Assembly: GCA_002917075.1 (NCBI GenBank)
Contig: NTMA01000066.1
Span: forward strand, 1-64,000
Direction of reading: 5' to 3'
Length of the DNA: 64,000 bases
DNA from: Hawksworthiomyces lignivorus
Lineage: Eukaryota > Ascomycota > Sordariomycetes > Ophiostomatales > Ophiostomataceae
In this document: piece after piece, positions 45,159-58,020 of the stretch
Position numbering within the stretch: position 1 is the first letter of the stretch
Layout: every line of letters begins with the position of its first letter
The notes under the pieces: generated by a model
The model's database searches: none
What the model was told of the DNA's origin: nothing
The model's input: the letters and a program-made list of their open reading frames with translations, nothing else
Program-made: the position numbers and the translations under genes

Positions 45159-48023
45159 ATGGCGACGCAGGTAGAGGTTTCTGTCCAGCCGTCGACCTCC
45201 TTCACAGAGGATGAGCTTGAGCGTTTGTTTGAGTTTGATAGGATTGTCAAGTTTCGAGATGAAATCACATCAGGGAGACATCCTAGGATCAGGGTCCCTG
45301 CACATCTAGCTCCTGCGAGCGCCGCCTCCGCTGGCTCGAAATCCTCCCCCTTCGCAGATCCCCAAGCCAACGTTCCTGACATTACATCTACCACGGCCGC
45401 GACAATCCCACCTACGAAACTAGGCGATACTATTAGTGACAATAAAGAAGAGAAGGTCTTGACATATCAAAGCAATGGCCAACAGTTGGTATGGGCATCG
45501 ACGTCACTTCCGGGATTAGGTTTTGCTCCTAGAGAGCGTTTTGGAGCGAGCCAGGACGAGGTTGACCCTGTCTTGACCGAATTTTCGTTACAGCGCGCAA
45601 GAATAGAAAGCTTGCTGCGTATGCAGATTGACCAACGATTGCAAGAAAAACCCGATGAGGTGCTTCCTGATTTCGTACTTGACGATGTTTTGCGGAAGGC
45701 TCGCGAACTCGAAGAGACTTTTACCCCCCCTCCAATAGCATTGCCTGGGAATGGTGGCTCTGCCTTCAAAGTTGGCATGACAACTACTGGAAGACAGAGC
45801 GTGTCTCCTTCTGGAGGGTCGGTAGATGACGATACGTTTTATTCTTCGAAATTTAGTACGCCAGAATTTGGACTTGCATCGCGCATTCCTATTGAGTTAG
45901 ATGATGTGTCTGTGCGCGACAGCTCAGACTATGAACCTGAGCTAGATATGGCTCCGTCCCTTTTGCTCCCTTCTCAACATACAGTAACGAATGATCAACA
46001 GCTTCTACAAACGCAGCCGCAGCCAGAAGCGCAGACAGAATCACAGGGTCCCATCTCCCCTAGAATCATTGTTTCCGTGCAGAATCAGCCCACGAATTCC
46101 CATTCTTTAGCCCTTTCTAGAACATTACAAGCCTCGCCTTATCAAGATAGTGCAGGTCAATCCAGCGCCGCCAACCAGTATCAGTGGGAACCCTCTAGGC
46201 CATCCGACAAATTTTCAAACCCAAGAACGGGGATAATCGATTCTAGTGAGTCGAGCCGTCAGATACAAGCTGCTGAAGAAGCTCCTCGTCAACCCTCGCC
46301 TTTTGTACGCACTCATAATTTATCACCCGTGGCACCCCAACCGGCGCATGTATCATCTTTGACAGCCGTAACACAGCTACCCCTAGTGATTCAGGAGCAA
46401 CAGCAATCACTCCAAGCCGCACCGGCTCAAGTGGCCTTGCTGAGAAGAGAAGAAGGCCCGTTGTCCAGCTCAGACAGCTCACCGCAAGGAGGGGGGAACC
46501 GCTTTACAGACAAGAAGAAAAGCAAGAAGAAGAATAGCAACAAGCGCAAAGCAGAGGTCTCAGCGATTTCGCCTCGCATAAAGGTCGAACCAAGGTCATC
46601 ATCGCCGATTCTCGCTCCACCAGCACAGCGTCCCTACAAACGACAGAGACAAGCTTTCCGAAACACACAAGAGAGTGGGCACCATTATGATGAAGAGTAC
46701 AGCCCTACTATGCACCCAAGCTTCGCAAATAGTCAAGGTTCACATTTACCTTCACTATCTGCGCAAGATGATAGGATACCAATTTATGAGAGGCATGAAG
46801 AACGCCATGGTCAACTAGTTGATGGCAATAGATCTCAGCCTATTGACCCGAACCATCGCCGTAGGCAAAGGGATTATGAGATCTATGAGACGAGACCGAC
46901 TGACTACGTAGCAAAATACGTACAGTCGGAGAGGCCACCATCCACCGACCTTGTAGCGGCAGATTACGCAATACCGCCATCAAGAATAAATCTGCAGTCT
47001 ACCAGAGCAGCTTCTCATACTCTTATTGAAGCCTCACCTGGCTATGCTAACCGTCCCACCATCCAGGATAGTTATCCAAGTGCGTATGATTCTTCAGGGC
47101 GCACAAATGTCCATACGGAATCGCATACCCATAATCAATCAAGGTCGCCTGTTATGGCGCCTCCGTTATCCCGAGCGCCATATCAGCGATCTCAGGACCT
47201 ACAGCGGCAACCAGCACTTCAAGCACGCATTGTCGTGGATGAATTTGGTCGCGAGTACTACGAACCGGCAAGACCAGGAATGGGACATCAGGCGGTGGTA
47301 GACAGTGTTCCTCGTCCTCTATATGAATCAGGAGTTGTCTATGAACGCCCCATTTCGCGACAACTGTATGAACTGCCACAGCAGCCTGTTCGTTCAAGAT
47401 CTCAGATTCCTCTAGCGCTTGAAAGAGACAGAAACTTTTACGAAAGAACATCTCCGACATTTGTGGCTCCACGGCGAGTAATAACTCAGCCGGAATATGC
47501 CACGCAAGAAGTTTCAAGCTTTCGACGAGAGTATTCGGTGCGATCTGGACAACAATACCAGCATCCTTCAATTGAAAGGAGGGCAGCTGTTGAAGACCTT
47601 CCAGCACGCGAATATATGGTTCGGGCATCTACGGCCCGTCCTCCTGAGCATATGAGATATGAGATACCAGCACCAGATCATTTTTCTGAGAGAGTCGGAA
47701 GCGCCAGAGCACCAGAACCCGCACTGCAATCCAGCCATGAGTTTACGCAGACTGTAAATTTCTTTCCTGCTTATGCCGGCCATTTGCAAGAGCAATCAGC
47801 AGCTGCCGCAGGGAATATTTATGTTGCTGGTCGTCACAACCAGGAAACAAACAGGCAGTACAGTGCGCAGCCTGAGCAATCGGTTATAGTGCAAAGGGCA
47901 CTTAGTGCACGACCAGGACCTACTCCATCCTATTATTTAGAACGGCTACCTCCGGCGGCAGGCCAACCAGCGCAGGAGTATATCTACTCGGACGATGCTA
48001 TTCGCCGAGACATGTATCGATGA
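45159..48023 (+). CDS. Large disordered Gln/Tyr/Arg-rich protein of unknown function (954 aa)
   Basis: Single exon. The frame is open 65 codons further up, but the ATG at 45159 (MATQVEVSVQP) begins the conserved part. Residues 15-50 hold an apparently conserved N-terminal motif (FTEDELERLFEFDRIVKFRD followed by EITSGRHPRIRVPAHL). Another conserved segment lies near 110-200 (LVWASTSLPGLGFAPRERFG, then a helical segment around RIESLLRMQID). The rest is Ser/Pro/Gln-rich, with a lysine-rich patch near 455-480 (KKKSKKKNSNKRK) that could be a nuclear localisation signal. The C-terminal 350 residues are dominated by Tyr, Arg, Glu and Pro, with recurrent YER, YEP and REY motifs. There is no catalytic domain. 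It looks like a nuclear scaffold or regulator; that is inference. Confidence 0.88.
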   Translation: MATQVEVSVQPSTSFTEDELERLFEFDRIVKFRDEITSGRHPRIRVPAHLAPASAASAGSKSSPFADPQANVPDITSTTAATIPPTKLGDTISDNKEEKVLTYQSNGQQLVWASTSLPGLGFAPRERFGASQDEVDPVLTEFSLQRARIESLLRMQIDQRLQEKPDEVLPDFVLDDVLRKARELEETFTPPPIALPGNGGSAFKVGMTTTGRQSVSPSGGSVDDDTFYSSKFSTPEFGLASRIPIELDDVSVRDSSDYEPELDMAPSLLLPSQHTVTNDQQLLQTQPQPEAQTESQGPISPRIIVSVQNQPTNSHSLALSRTLQASPYQDSAGQSSAANQYQWEPSRPSDKFSNPRTGIIDSSESSRQIQAAEEAPRQPSPFVRTHNLSPVAPQPAHVSSLTAVTQLPLVIQEQQQSLQAAPAQVALLRREEGPLSSSDSSPQGGGNRFTDKKKSKKKNSNKRKAEVSAISPRIKVEPRSSSPILAPPAQRPYKRQRQAFRNTQESGHHYDEEYSPTMHPSFANSQGSHLPSLSAQDDRIPIYERHEERHGQLVDGNRSQPIDPNHRRRQRDYEIYETRPTDYVAKYVQSERPPSTDLVAADYAIPPSRINLQSTRAASHTLIEASPGYANRPTIQDSYPSAYDSSGRTNVHTESHTHNQSRSPVMAPPLSRAPYQRSQDLQRQPALQARIVVDEFGREYYEPARPGMGHQAVVDSVPRPLYESGVVYERPISRQLYELPQQPVRSRSQIPLALERDRNFYERTSPTFVAPRRVITQPEYATQEVSSFRREYSVRSGQQYQHPSIERRAAVEDLPAREYMVRASTARPPEHMRYEIPAPDHFSERVGSARAPEPALQSSHEFTQTVNFFPAYAGHLQEQSAAAAGNIYVAGRHNQETNRQYSAQPEQSVIVQRALSARPGPTPSYYLERLPPAAGQPAQEYIYSDDAIRRDMYR

Positions 48024-51000
48024 GTGACTAGTATAATATTAGAACGCAATTTTAATAGATATCTGTAATGTCAATACATGTATATCTAGATTTTTAAAAT
48101 TTTTATTTGGACAAACATAAGCAGCATGTGCTGGACTTGTATTGTATAGAATAATATACCTGAGTCTAGAGAATGGGGGCTGAAATAGTAGACTAGAATA
48201 TTCCAAGATCAGAGACATCAAGAAGCTCCAAATGGAGTGTACTTTCAAGGTGAACTGCTGTGTTTAGATCGCAGGGTTGCTGTCTAGCACCAGTGGAACT
48301 GCACCGAGAGGTTGGTTTGGTAAGGATAGAGAGCTAAAAAAGGTTGAATCAATTCCTGGACCCATGCTGGGTACTGGACGTTCATTGTTCGAAAGCCTGC
48401 TATATTAACACTGGTATGCTTTTCTTACGAAAGATGCAAACTCATAACACGAATTAGTCTAGTAGGGCCGGCAAGAAAAAATTCAATTGCTGTCGGCCTG
48501 TTATTTTCTCCTCGCGTTACAGCATGCTACATAGCAGTGAAGTGATGCCAAAATGACAACCAAAAGCTGCATGCACGGAAAGAAAGTTCCAACATATTTT
48601 GCTGGAGATTTTTTCTCACTTCGATCGTCTCTAGTCGAGGGCGAAACGAGGTTGAGGCCTTTCTTGGTTGTATGATAGAGCGAATTGTATCTTGGGTCTT
48701 GCACTCACCTGTATATCTACGGCAGTGTCCTTGCCAGACGAAGATAGAGTTCACAAAGAATCACAAATACTAAGATACAGTCATCTTAACACGAAGGGGT
48801 TATTGAACGACTCAACGCTAAAAGCGCAGAAAGGACTTCGAGAGGGGAAAAGGGAAAAAGAAGGATGATCTACCCCTACCCGTTTCGTGCCGTGGAATGC
48901 AGGAGACAGCCTAGCATGCGATTGGGCCTATCGAAATGAGTCTTGGCTGACACTATATTCGGGCGGATGATGAAAAAACAAAGTTCTTCAGGTGTTTTCT
49001 TGCGAGCAGCACCATAAGATGCACTTATGCACTTTTCTAACAAAAGCATTCTGGTCTTTCGCTACATTCGAGCTCTAGGTAGCAACTCTGCGCTTATCAT
49101 ATCAGATGCTGAGGATTCTTGGCAATGGAATAATGAGGGAAGATATATCTCAGATTAGAACTACTTTCCCCAACTACAACATTGGTCGCTTAAATCCTTC
49201 TTACATGCAGTTATGCCCCTTTTCTCTGCTTTTATCTGTAAAAGCATAGTTGGCTTGTTCACCGAGTATCTTAGGTTTCCTTTCTTTGCTACACGTGGAT
49301 GCTGTGGTTTTACTGTGGACGTTGGCGTAGTGAGACCAAATCCCTGCCATTATCCCCTGTTATTCTGGGTGGAGATCAGGACTGAGGCAGTGCAAGAAGC
49401 TGAGTACTCGTACTGGCACACTCAATACCCACAGCATATGCGGAGCATTCATACCTTTCACACGACGCAGTCACGCAGTGTCCTTCCTTTGAAGCTCGGG
49501 CTTTCTCCAGACGCGATTTGACCCCGAAACCAAATTTAGTACTGGAGCCCAAGGGGGAGGGGGTTATTTGTCCATTCTCATTCCATTAGATTTTATCTAC
49601 GTATCTGCAAATATGTCTTGGATTAATTACTCCAATTCCAAGATAAGTTGAGACGAGAGATTAAGTACGTGGCACAGTCTCAGTTTGTTTTTGAATAGCA
49701 TTCAGTTTTACATCAATCCCCCCAAGTTTTACGTATCGTCCCCTACTTGTATTTTTTTTGCTGCTGCTAGCAGTGCAGTGAGAAAATTGGCCAGGGCTCT
49801 GATAGAAGAGTCTCAAACGACAATCATCCTTGGTGATGTATGCCACTATATAATTCTCCCGTGCTCGCAGTGAGCATCCAGTGAACTGAATGAACAAATT
49901 GAATCGCAACTAGCTGAAGAACACCACTCTTCTATCTGCGGGGAGAACTGTAATACTTGGTTGTGCGGCCTTGAAACAGATTCTCTACTCCTCCCTGTGT
50001 ACAAGCGAGAGACGAAATCTATCTATTTCATATGAATGAGAGAATCGTTGCTTTCTGGTAATATCTCAAATACTGCTCTTCTGCAAATTACAGTATCTCC
50101 CTTTGCAGTCTCCATTACTCTTCGGCGAAGGTACTTTTTGGGCTATAATCAAAGTAATATGATAATGTAACCCGTGAATTTGACAGGATATAGCAACAAC
50201 AGCAACAGTGAAAGCTAAATAGCGAGCTCGGACAAAACCGAGCAATAAGGCAAAAAGAAAGAAAAAAAATAGAGAGAGAGAACAGCCATCAAACCCGCGG
50301 ATAGAAACTTCTTGTTTGCTTTGGATAATTGCATGAGAAACCCGACTTTGCAAGAAAGAATTAACCAATATCGTACGTTAGCGAGCATCTATCTGTAGAA
50401 AGCAGGGACGGTGATACTTGATGCGCTGTGTACGCACAGAGAAGAGTAAAACAGTACGAATACTGTGGTATCATCCGTCTACATTTGTGTCCCATTTTCT
50501 GTCACAATCACCTGTTATTGTAGTATCCCAATTGGACCCGTATAACCTTGACTGCCATGTGCTGACTGGAGCTCAGGCCAGTTTCCAGCTCCCTATAGTT
50601 GCCCAGAGCTTCTTCATACAGAGTATAGCTCTGCCCTCCTAGTAGACATATCTAACTTCTGTATATAATATACTACTGCGGGAAAAGCTACTGTAGAAGA
50701 GGGCATCTGCCAGAATCTAACTCTCCTGCTCACTCTCTTTCTCCTTCTCTTGCTGCTGTTTGGGAGGGGAGTTTAGTTCGGCCCTGTTCAATAAACTGTT
50801 GACCTGGGCGGGTTGGGCTGAGGCATCACTTTTTAATGCCGTGCTAGAGCACTAAAAATGTACTTGAATGCGCTAAGATAGCTTGCTGCAGGTGGAAGAG
50901 AACCCAAAAACGAGTCAAGACCAAGTGCCAGCCAATAAACCGTCCTCCCCCCGCCTTGTTCCCTTCCCCGACACTTCCGCTGACGAAGCGGCCGCAGACC

Positions 51001-52408
51001 CTCAAGCGCTAAGAACATAGTAAAATCCTGACTAGACTTAATGGTAGATATGCGACTTTGGTCACCACGCCTCATCCAACGTGACTGGTTGTGATGTCGT
51101 ATGGGAACTGGAGAGCTGTTATATGTTCTTCTATCAAATATCTTGCTTCTCGACCATTACAGAGTAAAATCTACTCATAGGAAGTACGAAATTATCGAAG
51201 CAAATCAGAGAGAATGCACCCTTGAATATGTTTGGCGGCTTGTTTTGTGGTTCTCGTTCCTTCCTTTCTTTCGTCTCCCCACCCACACCTCCACCACCCT
51301 TACCCACCACTCCCACCACTCCCACCTCTCAGGGCAGTTATCGAGGCTCACTCCCTTTCCCAGCCCAAATGGCTCTACCCACCGGCCCTTCTCGACTTTT
51401 TTCCGTTCTAGCGTGTGCATTCTTTTCCGTCCCTTGCTCTCTCTCGCTCTCGCTCTCTCTCTCTCTTTCTTACTCTTCCTACTCTTTTTTCCTTTCTTTT
51501 CTCTCTTCATTCCACTCGACTACCGGCCTCCCGGAACGAGAGCAAGAAAGTTTACAAACACGAGAAGAGAGGAGAAAAGGCGAAAAGTGAAGATCAGTAC
51601 TCTACTTTTTCGTTCTCTCTTCTTTCTGTTCCTCTTCTCTCTCCTCTTCCCCTCTCTTTCACCTCTTACCGCCCCTCTCTTCTTCCCCATTCTCTCTGGG
51701 GCCGGCTTGACTGCTATCCAAACTCATCCTAGGTGCTATCACCTTTCCTCGAGGCACACCATATTTGGCTCAGTCGCCTCACATCATTCTCTTGTCATCC
51801 CTTCTATTTCCCTCCTGTCTCGTTCTTTACTATTATTTGGTCTTACTGCTGTAGCTGACCACCTCACCCGCCCCTTTTCTCTCCATTCCTCTCTTTCTCT
51901 CTTGACCCATAATAGAACGGAGTCAGCGCTGACCGAATACTTTTGTTCTGGCCAGCTTTTTCTTCTGCTTCATATTTTTACCATCCCTTTCCCTTGTTCT
52001 TTTTAGGTATTCCCACGGTACAGGGCATTTCCCTCGTTCTCCCCTAACGAAACGAGATCCTCTCCCTTTCATCCGTCTCTCCTCGCGCCTTGTCCGAACT
52101 CCTCTCTGCTTGCGGGCGACGAAAATTCTTGTCTTATCCTTCTCTTCTTAGTTACGATACCCTCTTTGACTTTATAGCTCTCTATTCTCTCGACTTTTTT
52201 CTGCTTCCAATTATTAGGGTTTTATTTCGTGGTTGTCAACTGGATCGTTTCTCAGCTCTCTTTCGCCCTCACGACCTTTCTATCACTCCTTTTGTTATTC
52301 CTTTTCAAAGATACCCCTTGTTCGCCCTTGTCGTATGCACTTCGCAGAGAGATACCCGTACCACTCATTGTCGAGCCAGAAACCGATCTTAAAGCGTCCT
52401 CTCCCACC
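48024..52408. other. 4.4-kb stretch without a recognisable gene; KH-gene promoter and leader at its right end
   Basis: Between 48024 and about 51000 I find no coding frame, RNA gene or mobile element that I can support; the DNA is moderately AT-rich with short purine runs (50250-50280). From about 51240 to 52400 the plus strand is strongly pyrimidine-rich, which is the usual look of a fungal core promoter and 5' leader and fits the KH-domain gene that follows. The 301-codon open frame at 51101-52006 is a product of that bias. Confidence 0.5.
51240..52010 (+). other. CT-rich tract upstream of the KH-domain gene
   Basis: Long runs of C and T, including a CTCTCTCT-type microsatellite at about 51436-51475. 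Pyrimidine-rich non-template strands near the start site are common in highly expressed genes of filamentous fungi. An intron in the leader is possible but I could not place one. Confidence 0.6.
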
Positions 52409-55400
52409 ATGAATAAGCTTGCCAACCTCAATATGCGTCATTGGTCCGAGAGGATGAGCCCCAACTTTGGCATGTCCAATCGGCCGCCACCAAACATGCC
52501 CATACCTCCCATCAATCCTCACCAGAAGCTTTCTCACCAAGGTGCTGCCTCTGTTATCGCCTCGACCCTACCCCAGGCTGGCCCGGTTTTGAGCACCCCC
52601 ATCTTTTATTCGTTCAACGTACCTTTCGCTTCCGATCTAGCCGGACCTGACACTGAGGATATTTTGCATGCTACGACCGATGCAGTCCTTCGCTGGACAC
52701 ACCCTGAAGATGCCCCAGACGATGTACCCGTGCACGACCTCCCCATCCATGCTCAGAATCTTGCAAACTTGGACAAGCTTTGCCATGACATTTCCATCAG
52801 CCCCCTCGACATCGAAGCACACGTTATTACCACTGTTCCTAAGCACGCCAAGAACCAAGTCACGACCGTCTGTCTAATTGGCGCCCCTGACCTTGTTTAC
52901 CGCACTCGAGAGACAATCCTGAATGAAACGCCCTTATCTCTTGTACGTGTTCCTCGCCGGGCAGTTTTGGTGGATTTCCTTTTACTTCCTGGTTCACTAG
53001 CCTTGATACCATTTTAGGTTTCTAGCTGCCTACATTCACAATACTGCTACGGTTGCTTATTTTGTGGTGGTCTTTGCCAATTGTTCTCTGCTGACGGGAA
53101 TTTTGTAGCGTTGCACAACAGTTGATATCAATGGTGACATGGTGGCCGATCTCACTGCTGGAACTTTGAAAAAATCCGTGACAGACACCTTGGATAGTAT
53201 TTCTGCCTATTGCGGTGTCGACATTTTCCTCCTTGGTCCTAAACTTACGCCTATCGTGGATGGCTTGAATGGTGACACCGAGCTACGCCGAGATCAGCGT
53301 TGGCGCGTTGCCATCTATGGAGATATTCTGTCTTCAGAACATGCTAAAACCCGTGTTCTAATACACATTGATCAGATGGTATGTATTGCTTAGCCCTTTG
53401 GACTCGGTGAAAACAGGAGCACCCGAAAGTTTCGTGAGACATTCTGATACGGCGTCTAATAAATGAAACTACATTGATGACCATAACAGTGTAGCTAATG
53501 TGCGTGTCCTTCCAGCTGAATCGAGTTATTGATATCTTACGCCTAGATCCTTCTTTCCACCAACCGCTGTGCGGGCGCAATAGGAAAAACATCAAGCTAA
53601 TCGAATCCTCAACGGGCACCGCCATCTATATGCCGCCTTCGTTCTCGACTGTCTTTAGGTATTGCCCGCCGAATGCTCGCGCTCGTGATCCGAACGAAAT
53701 TTTCATCACCGGCGAAAGCCAGGAAAGCATCGCGGCTGCCAAGAAGAAAATCCACGATGTGCTTTCACGGACGCGCCTGTTTCTGAAAGATATTATGGTA
53801 CCTTCTGAAAAGATCGATAGCATTCTACTAAGCCGCATGGACAAAGTCCGTAAGATCACCGAGACAAATGGAGCCAACATTATCTTTCCCGTTCTCGGAT
53901 CTAAGCAGAACACAGTCCGTATCCAGGCCACGGAGAATCTTCATACTGAACGTACTGCACGTGAGCTGATGGCCCTGGCCGGTCAGTTTTACAGCGGATA
54001 TTGGGCTATCTCGCAGCCCGATACGCGGCAGATGCCAAATGCGCCTGAAATAGAGTCTATCCTGGGTGAAATCTGCGCTAATTCCGATGCCGATGTTTCT
54101 TTCCAAGGTTGGGCCTTCAGTATTACCGGATCAGATGACGCTGTTAAAGCTGCCCTAATGGTCTTGTCCCAGATCAAGGTGGCTATACAGCAGCCATATC
54201 AAATCAAGGTCAAAATCGAGCTAGCCAACGAGCACAAGGAATTCGTTAGTGGGAAGAAAAACGGCAAAATCAACAAAATCATGGGACAGAGTAAGAATTA
54301 CTAGCCAATCTCCTCTTTGTATGGATCCCGTGATAGGCTGAGCGGTTTGCTGACCTGGAGGGACGTCAGGTAATGTGCAAATTCTTTTCGAAAGCTTTGG
54401 AGAGTACAACTTCAACATCGATGTCAACGCACAATCGTATGAATCCATGAAGCAAGGCTTGTCATTAGTTGAGCAGGAAATGCCGGCATCAATCTCTTTT
54501 CACGTCCCCGATCAATACCACAAACGCATCATTGGAATCGGAGGACAGCATATCCAGCGTATCATGAAGAAGCATTCAGTTTTCGTCAAGTTCTCCAATG
54601 CTATGGATCGAGGTACGATCTCTTCGGATTTTATTACCGCGGTGAATTATTATTTCTAACTAAGATATTTCTAACAGGCGGCATTGGACGAGAAGATGAT
54701 GACATGCGGGTGGATAATGTGATCTGTCGTACCCCTGCTCGCAATGCTCAAAATCTCGAACTGGTCAAGTCAGAGATCCTCGAAATGGTTGATCGAGTGG
54801 TGAGACAGCGTTTCTTCCTAAAGTTCCTCTCATAACCAGAAATGGATGTCCTCGTACGAGTCCTGCTAACAAGACATAGGATTCTGAATTTACTTCTCAG
54901 ATCGTAAACGTAGACCGTTTGTACCATCGTCGCCTCATCGCTCGACTCCCTGACCTGGAAACTCTCGAAAAGAAATGGAACTGCAAGATCAGTTTCCCTA
55001 GTACTGAGCAGGCGAGCGATGAGGTTACTGTCACTGGTCCCCAGTGGCAAGTCCCCCAGTGTGTGGACGAATTTCTTGTATGTACTGTATTCCTATATGC
55101 GTGTTGCCGCATAGAATCCCCGATGAAATATCCACTCTTAGCATCCGCTTCTGCAATCTAACCTCTACATTCAGGGCATGGTACCGGACAATCATGAGCT
55201 TGATTTTGTCAGGACGTCAGCTTTGATTAAATTCCTTGAGTCACCAGAGTTTGCTCATAACTTAGTTCCAAAGCTAAAGAAACAGCATGAAGTAGACGTT
55301 TCCGTTCACCAGAATGCTGAAGAGATGACTGAAGAAGGCGGAGCGACTGTCACCCTCTTGTGGACTTTCACGCGAAATAATGCGGGTGGGCTCCGTGACG

Positions 55401-55996
55401 CTATCGAGTTCCTCTATGCACAATTGGCCACTGCCGGTGTTGAGGTCACCGTAGTCAAGGGATCGATCCCTCGCCCTAAATCGGATACATTCGAAGAGTC
55501 CCTCCAATATTTTGACTCTAAGCTGCTTCAGCATGCCCCGACAGCTATGGCCACAGATTCTCCTACGAAGTCTGCTTTTGGTGACGAAGTGGCACGTGAG
55601 CGTAGCACAATATTCGATAGACTTCGCAAGCCGGGGAGTATGTCATCCATTTCGTCTTTCCTCGATCGTCGCAAGAACAGTTCACAATCGTCACACTCGC
55701 TATTCAAAGGATCTGCCAATGTCTCTAAATCATCTCTCATCTCCATCGAGTCGACACGAAGCTTCAATGCCGATCGCAACCCATGGAATGACAGCGGTGT
55801 CAATTTACCTGATGAAGACCATCCTTGGGTTATCCGTCCGCTGAGCAACGGCATGGATCACCATAATTTGACTATACCCCAACCTGGCGATGCCACGCCT
55901 CGCCACAATACCCGGCAGTCTGCCGATAGTGGACGCCCTTCTACTTCTCATTCTACCAATTCAGGATACCCCGGTCCCATTGGACCATTCCGCTAG
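52409..55996 (+). CDS. Multi-KH-domain RNA-binding protein, Bicaudal-C-like (987 aa)
   Basis: Seven exons: 52409-52942, 53109-53378, 53516-54290, 54370-54612, 54678-54799, 54880-55077 and 55175-55996; all introns are GT-AG with CTAAC, CTAAT or CTGAC branch sites and the joins keep one frame. The ATG at 52409 has a good context (CCACCATGA). The folded region, about residues 60-720, contains several KH-like units. Loop motifs are GRNRKNI (about 288-294), GKKNGKINKIMG (about 514-525) and the one canonical GxxG loop, IIGIGGQHIQRIM (about 580-592); other units lack it. The C-terminal 200 residues are Ser-rich and disordered (DSPTKSAFGDEVARERSTIF, many SS and SR pairs). KH proteins bind single-stranded RNA, so post-transcriptional control in the cytoplasm is likely; targets are unknown. 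Confidence 0.93.
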
Positions 55997-57003
55997 AGCA
56001 AGTTTTTGCTTGCAGTTTTGATTCCCTCGTCGGCTTGATTTTGCCATGTTTTTCAATTAGAACACTGCGGGAGAAGGAAAGGAAAAACAAAATCGAAAAT
56101 ACCCCTACTTGGCTGGATATACCCTGGTGTGCAATACCCCAAAATCCTCCGGTCATCTGTTTTGTGATGGACAATGATGCATCTGATAAGTTTATGTTTT
56201 GACTTTACTAAGATTTCTTCGATAACTCGTTGATATTCGTTTATCTCTTTTCCTCTTTTCCTCTTTTTCTAGAAGTTGCATTCTGGAGGAGGGATTGCTT
56301 TATTTCCATATCATTTTTTGGTTCGTTGGTAGCCATTTCAGGCAGATGATGCAATGCGAACGATATCCCTCTCTTCATATCAAAGAAATGAATTGTGTTC
56401 TTAACGTTACAAGACATGGTATTTATGCCTTGAGCGATTAAAGTCATGTTTTGAAGAATTGGCATTATAGAATGAATAAATTATACAGACATCGGGATTC
56501 GGTTTCTCAGAGGATTATGTCAAGCTGCAGTTGGTACAGAAGATCAAAAAAAAAAAATCAAAAAAAAAAAGAAGGCAGAATCAATTGGCCCCAGGCAGTA
56601 CAAAGTGCTAAATCAAAATCTGCACATCGGTTATGATGTCGATTCTGGCTTACAATTTTCTAAGAGATGAGACTTGCTGGCTCTTTCGTAAGTCTAGAAT
56701 TAAACTTCTTCGACAATATATGATGTATATTGACATCGGAATAACTTCAGGCCATAGAAAATCGCCAGTTAATGACAAGACGAAATTAAATAAAAAAAAA
56801 GTCTTTCCACGTAGGCATAATTGATATTTATATGTCACCAACAATTATAAACGATCAAAGCAATCGTCGCAACTTAACCAAACAAAAAGGACGTGAAAAA
56901 ATTGATGATGAGAGAAGAGCATACAGTTCGTCCGCGAAGAGTTAGGAAGCGAAGGTCCAGCACATCTTCCTCTTTAGTATGTGAAAGATATGATTTTCAG
57001 CCG
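55997..57003. other. Convergent 3' region of the KH-domain and kappa-GST-type genes
   Basis: One kilobase with T-rich and A-rich runs (two A runs near 56547-56571). No open frame, RNA gene or repeat family is supported. Confidence 0.55.
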
Positions 57004-58020
57004 TTAGAGCTTTAAATCATTTTTTGTCTGGGGCGCTGCTTGCAAAACAACGTCTTGATATGGAAGGCCTAGAAACTTATAGACAAAGTGAAACCTATAC
57101 AATCTAGATTAGCCATTGCTTTCACGAAGAGAATCCAGAGTAGTGACCAACCTATCGCTTCCGAAAAATGGTTCTTCCTTGCCGATCTCATTTCTGACCC
57201 ACAGCCACGGAGCACCAAAAGCACCGCGATCCAAAGCTTCTTGCGTTGCGTGTGTGAGCAAATTCTTTGCTGTTTGCTCGGTGGCAGCTTTGATAATAAT
57301 TTCAACATCCTGAGGTGTGAACATGGGGCTCGCTTTAGAGTCTAGAGTACCATCGAAATTCGCCGGCGCGTCCAACAAGACCGAGCGTAGAACGCTCGGG
57401 TCCCGGAGATCTGCATTGGGCGGTGTCCAGAAACGGAAGAAGACGTAGTGAAACGCTGCTACGTAGATTTCGTTTGGATAATGCTGCCGAATATGATGAA
57501 GAGCTCGAAGAGGCTGAAGCATCGGTCAGATGCATTAGCCCAGATATAAAGGACAGTAGGGCAAAAATGGGAAAAAAATTACTAAAACAGTCATAGCCTT
57601 TTTCATAAAGTCTGAGGGGGCGCGTGTATTCGGTACTCCGGCACGCTCACACGAACGGCGAACGTCATGGATGCCATAGCGGCCTCTTGCCGGGAGGCTG
57701 AATGGAGGTTTATTGCCGGTTGCGTTGTTTATGGCGCCAAGCAAGACGGGATGATACCTTATTTGTGTATGAAGATGTAAGCATAAACAAGAGACGTGAT
57801 CATGACACCTTGATGGATTACACGTACACGACTTCGATAGAATTAGCTGCGTAGATGGGAGTATCTCGGCGTAGGTAGATGAAACCAAGATAGCTATATA
57901 GCGATGCTGTTGCATAGCTGGTGTTAATACTGGTAGAAATATCTGAGGTTTTACAACGTTGCAGCTGTGCACTGTTGAAGCTTTACCAATGTCAATGTAG
58001 GCGTCGATACGGCCCCCCAT
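57004..58020 (-). CDS. DsbA-fold oxidoreductase, kappa GST/HCCA isomerase type (246 aa)
   Basis: Thioredoxin-fold protein of the class that includes kappa glutathione transferases (mitochondria or peroxisomes) and bacterial 2-hydroxychromene-2-carboxylate isomerases. Five exons: 57987-58020, 57828-57906, 57583-57757, 57152-57513 and 57004-57094. The first join rebuilds IDAYIDIASLYSYLGF, whose Ser13 or Ser16 would correspond to the glutathione-activating serine of kappa GSTs. Then follow HPVLLGAINNATGNKPPFSL (the G-N-K-P-P motif), PLRALHHIRQHYP, and the C-terminal signature ALDRGAFGAPWLWV with FFGSDRFHFVYKFLGLP. The third intron donor (GTAATT) and fourth (GTTGGT) are weak, and two residues at the exon 3 end (VL) could be spliced differently. 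Substrate unknown; detoxification is a reasonable guess. Confidence 0.88.

Noticed and set aside
51101..52006. 301-codon open frame on the plus strand
   Set aside because: Its sequence is the translation of a CT-rich tract (runs of Leu, Ser, Phe and Pro), the opposite strand and other frames are similarly open, and it sits just upstream of the KH gene where a leader is expected.
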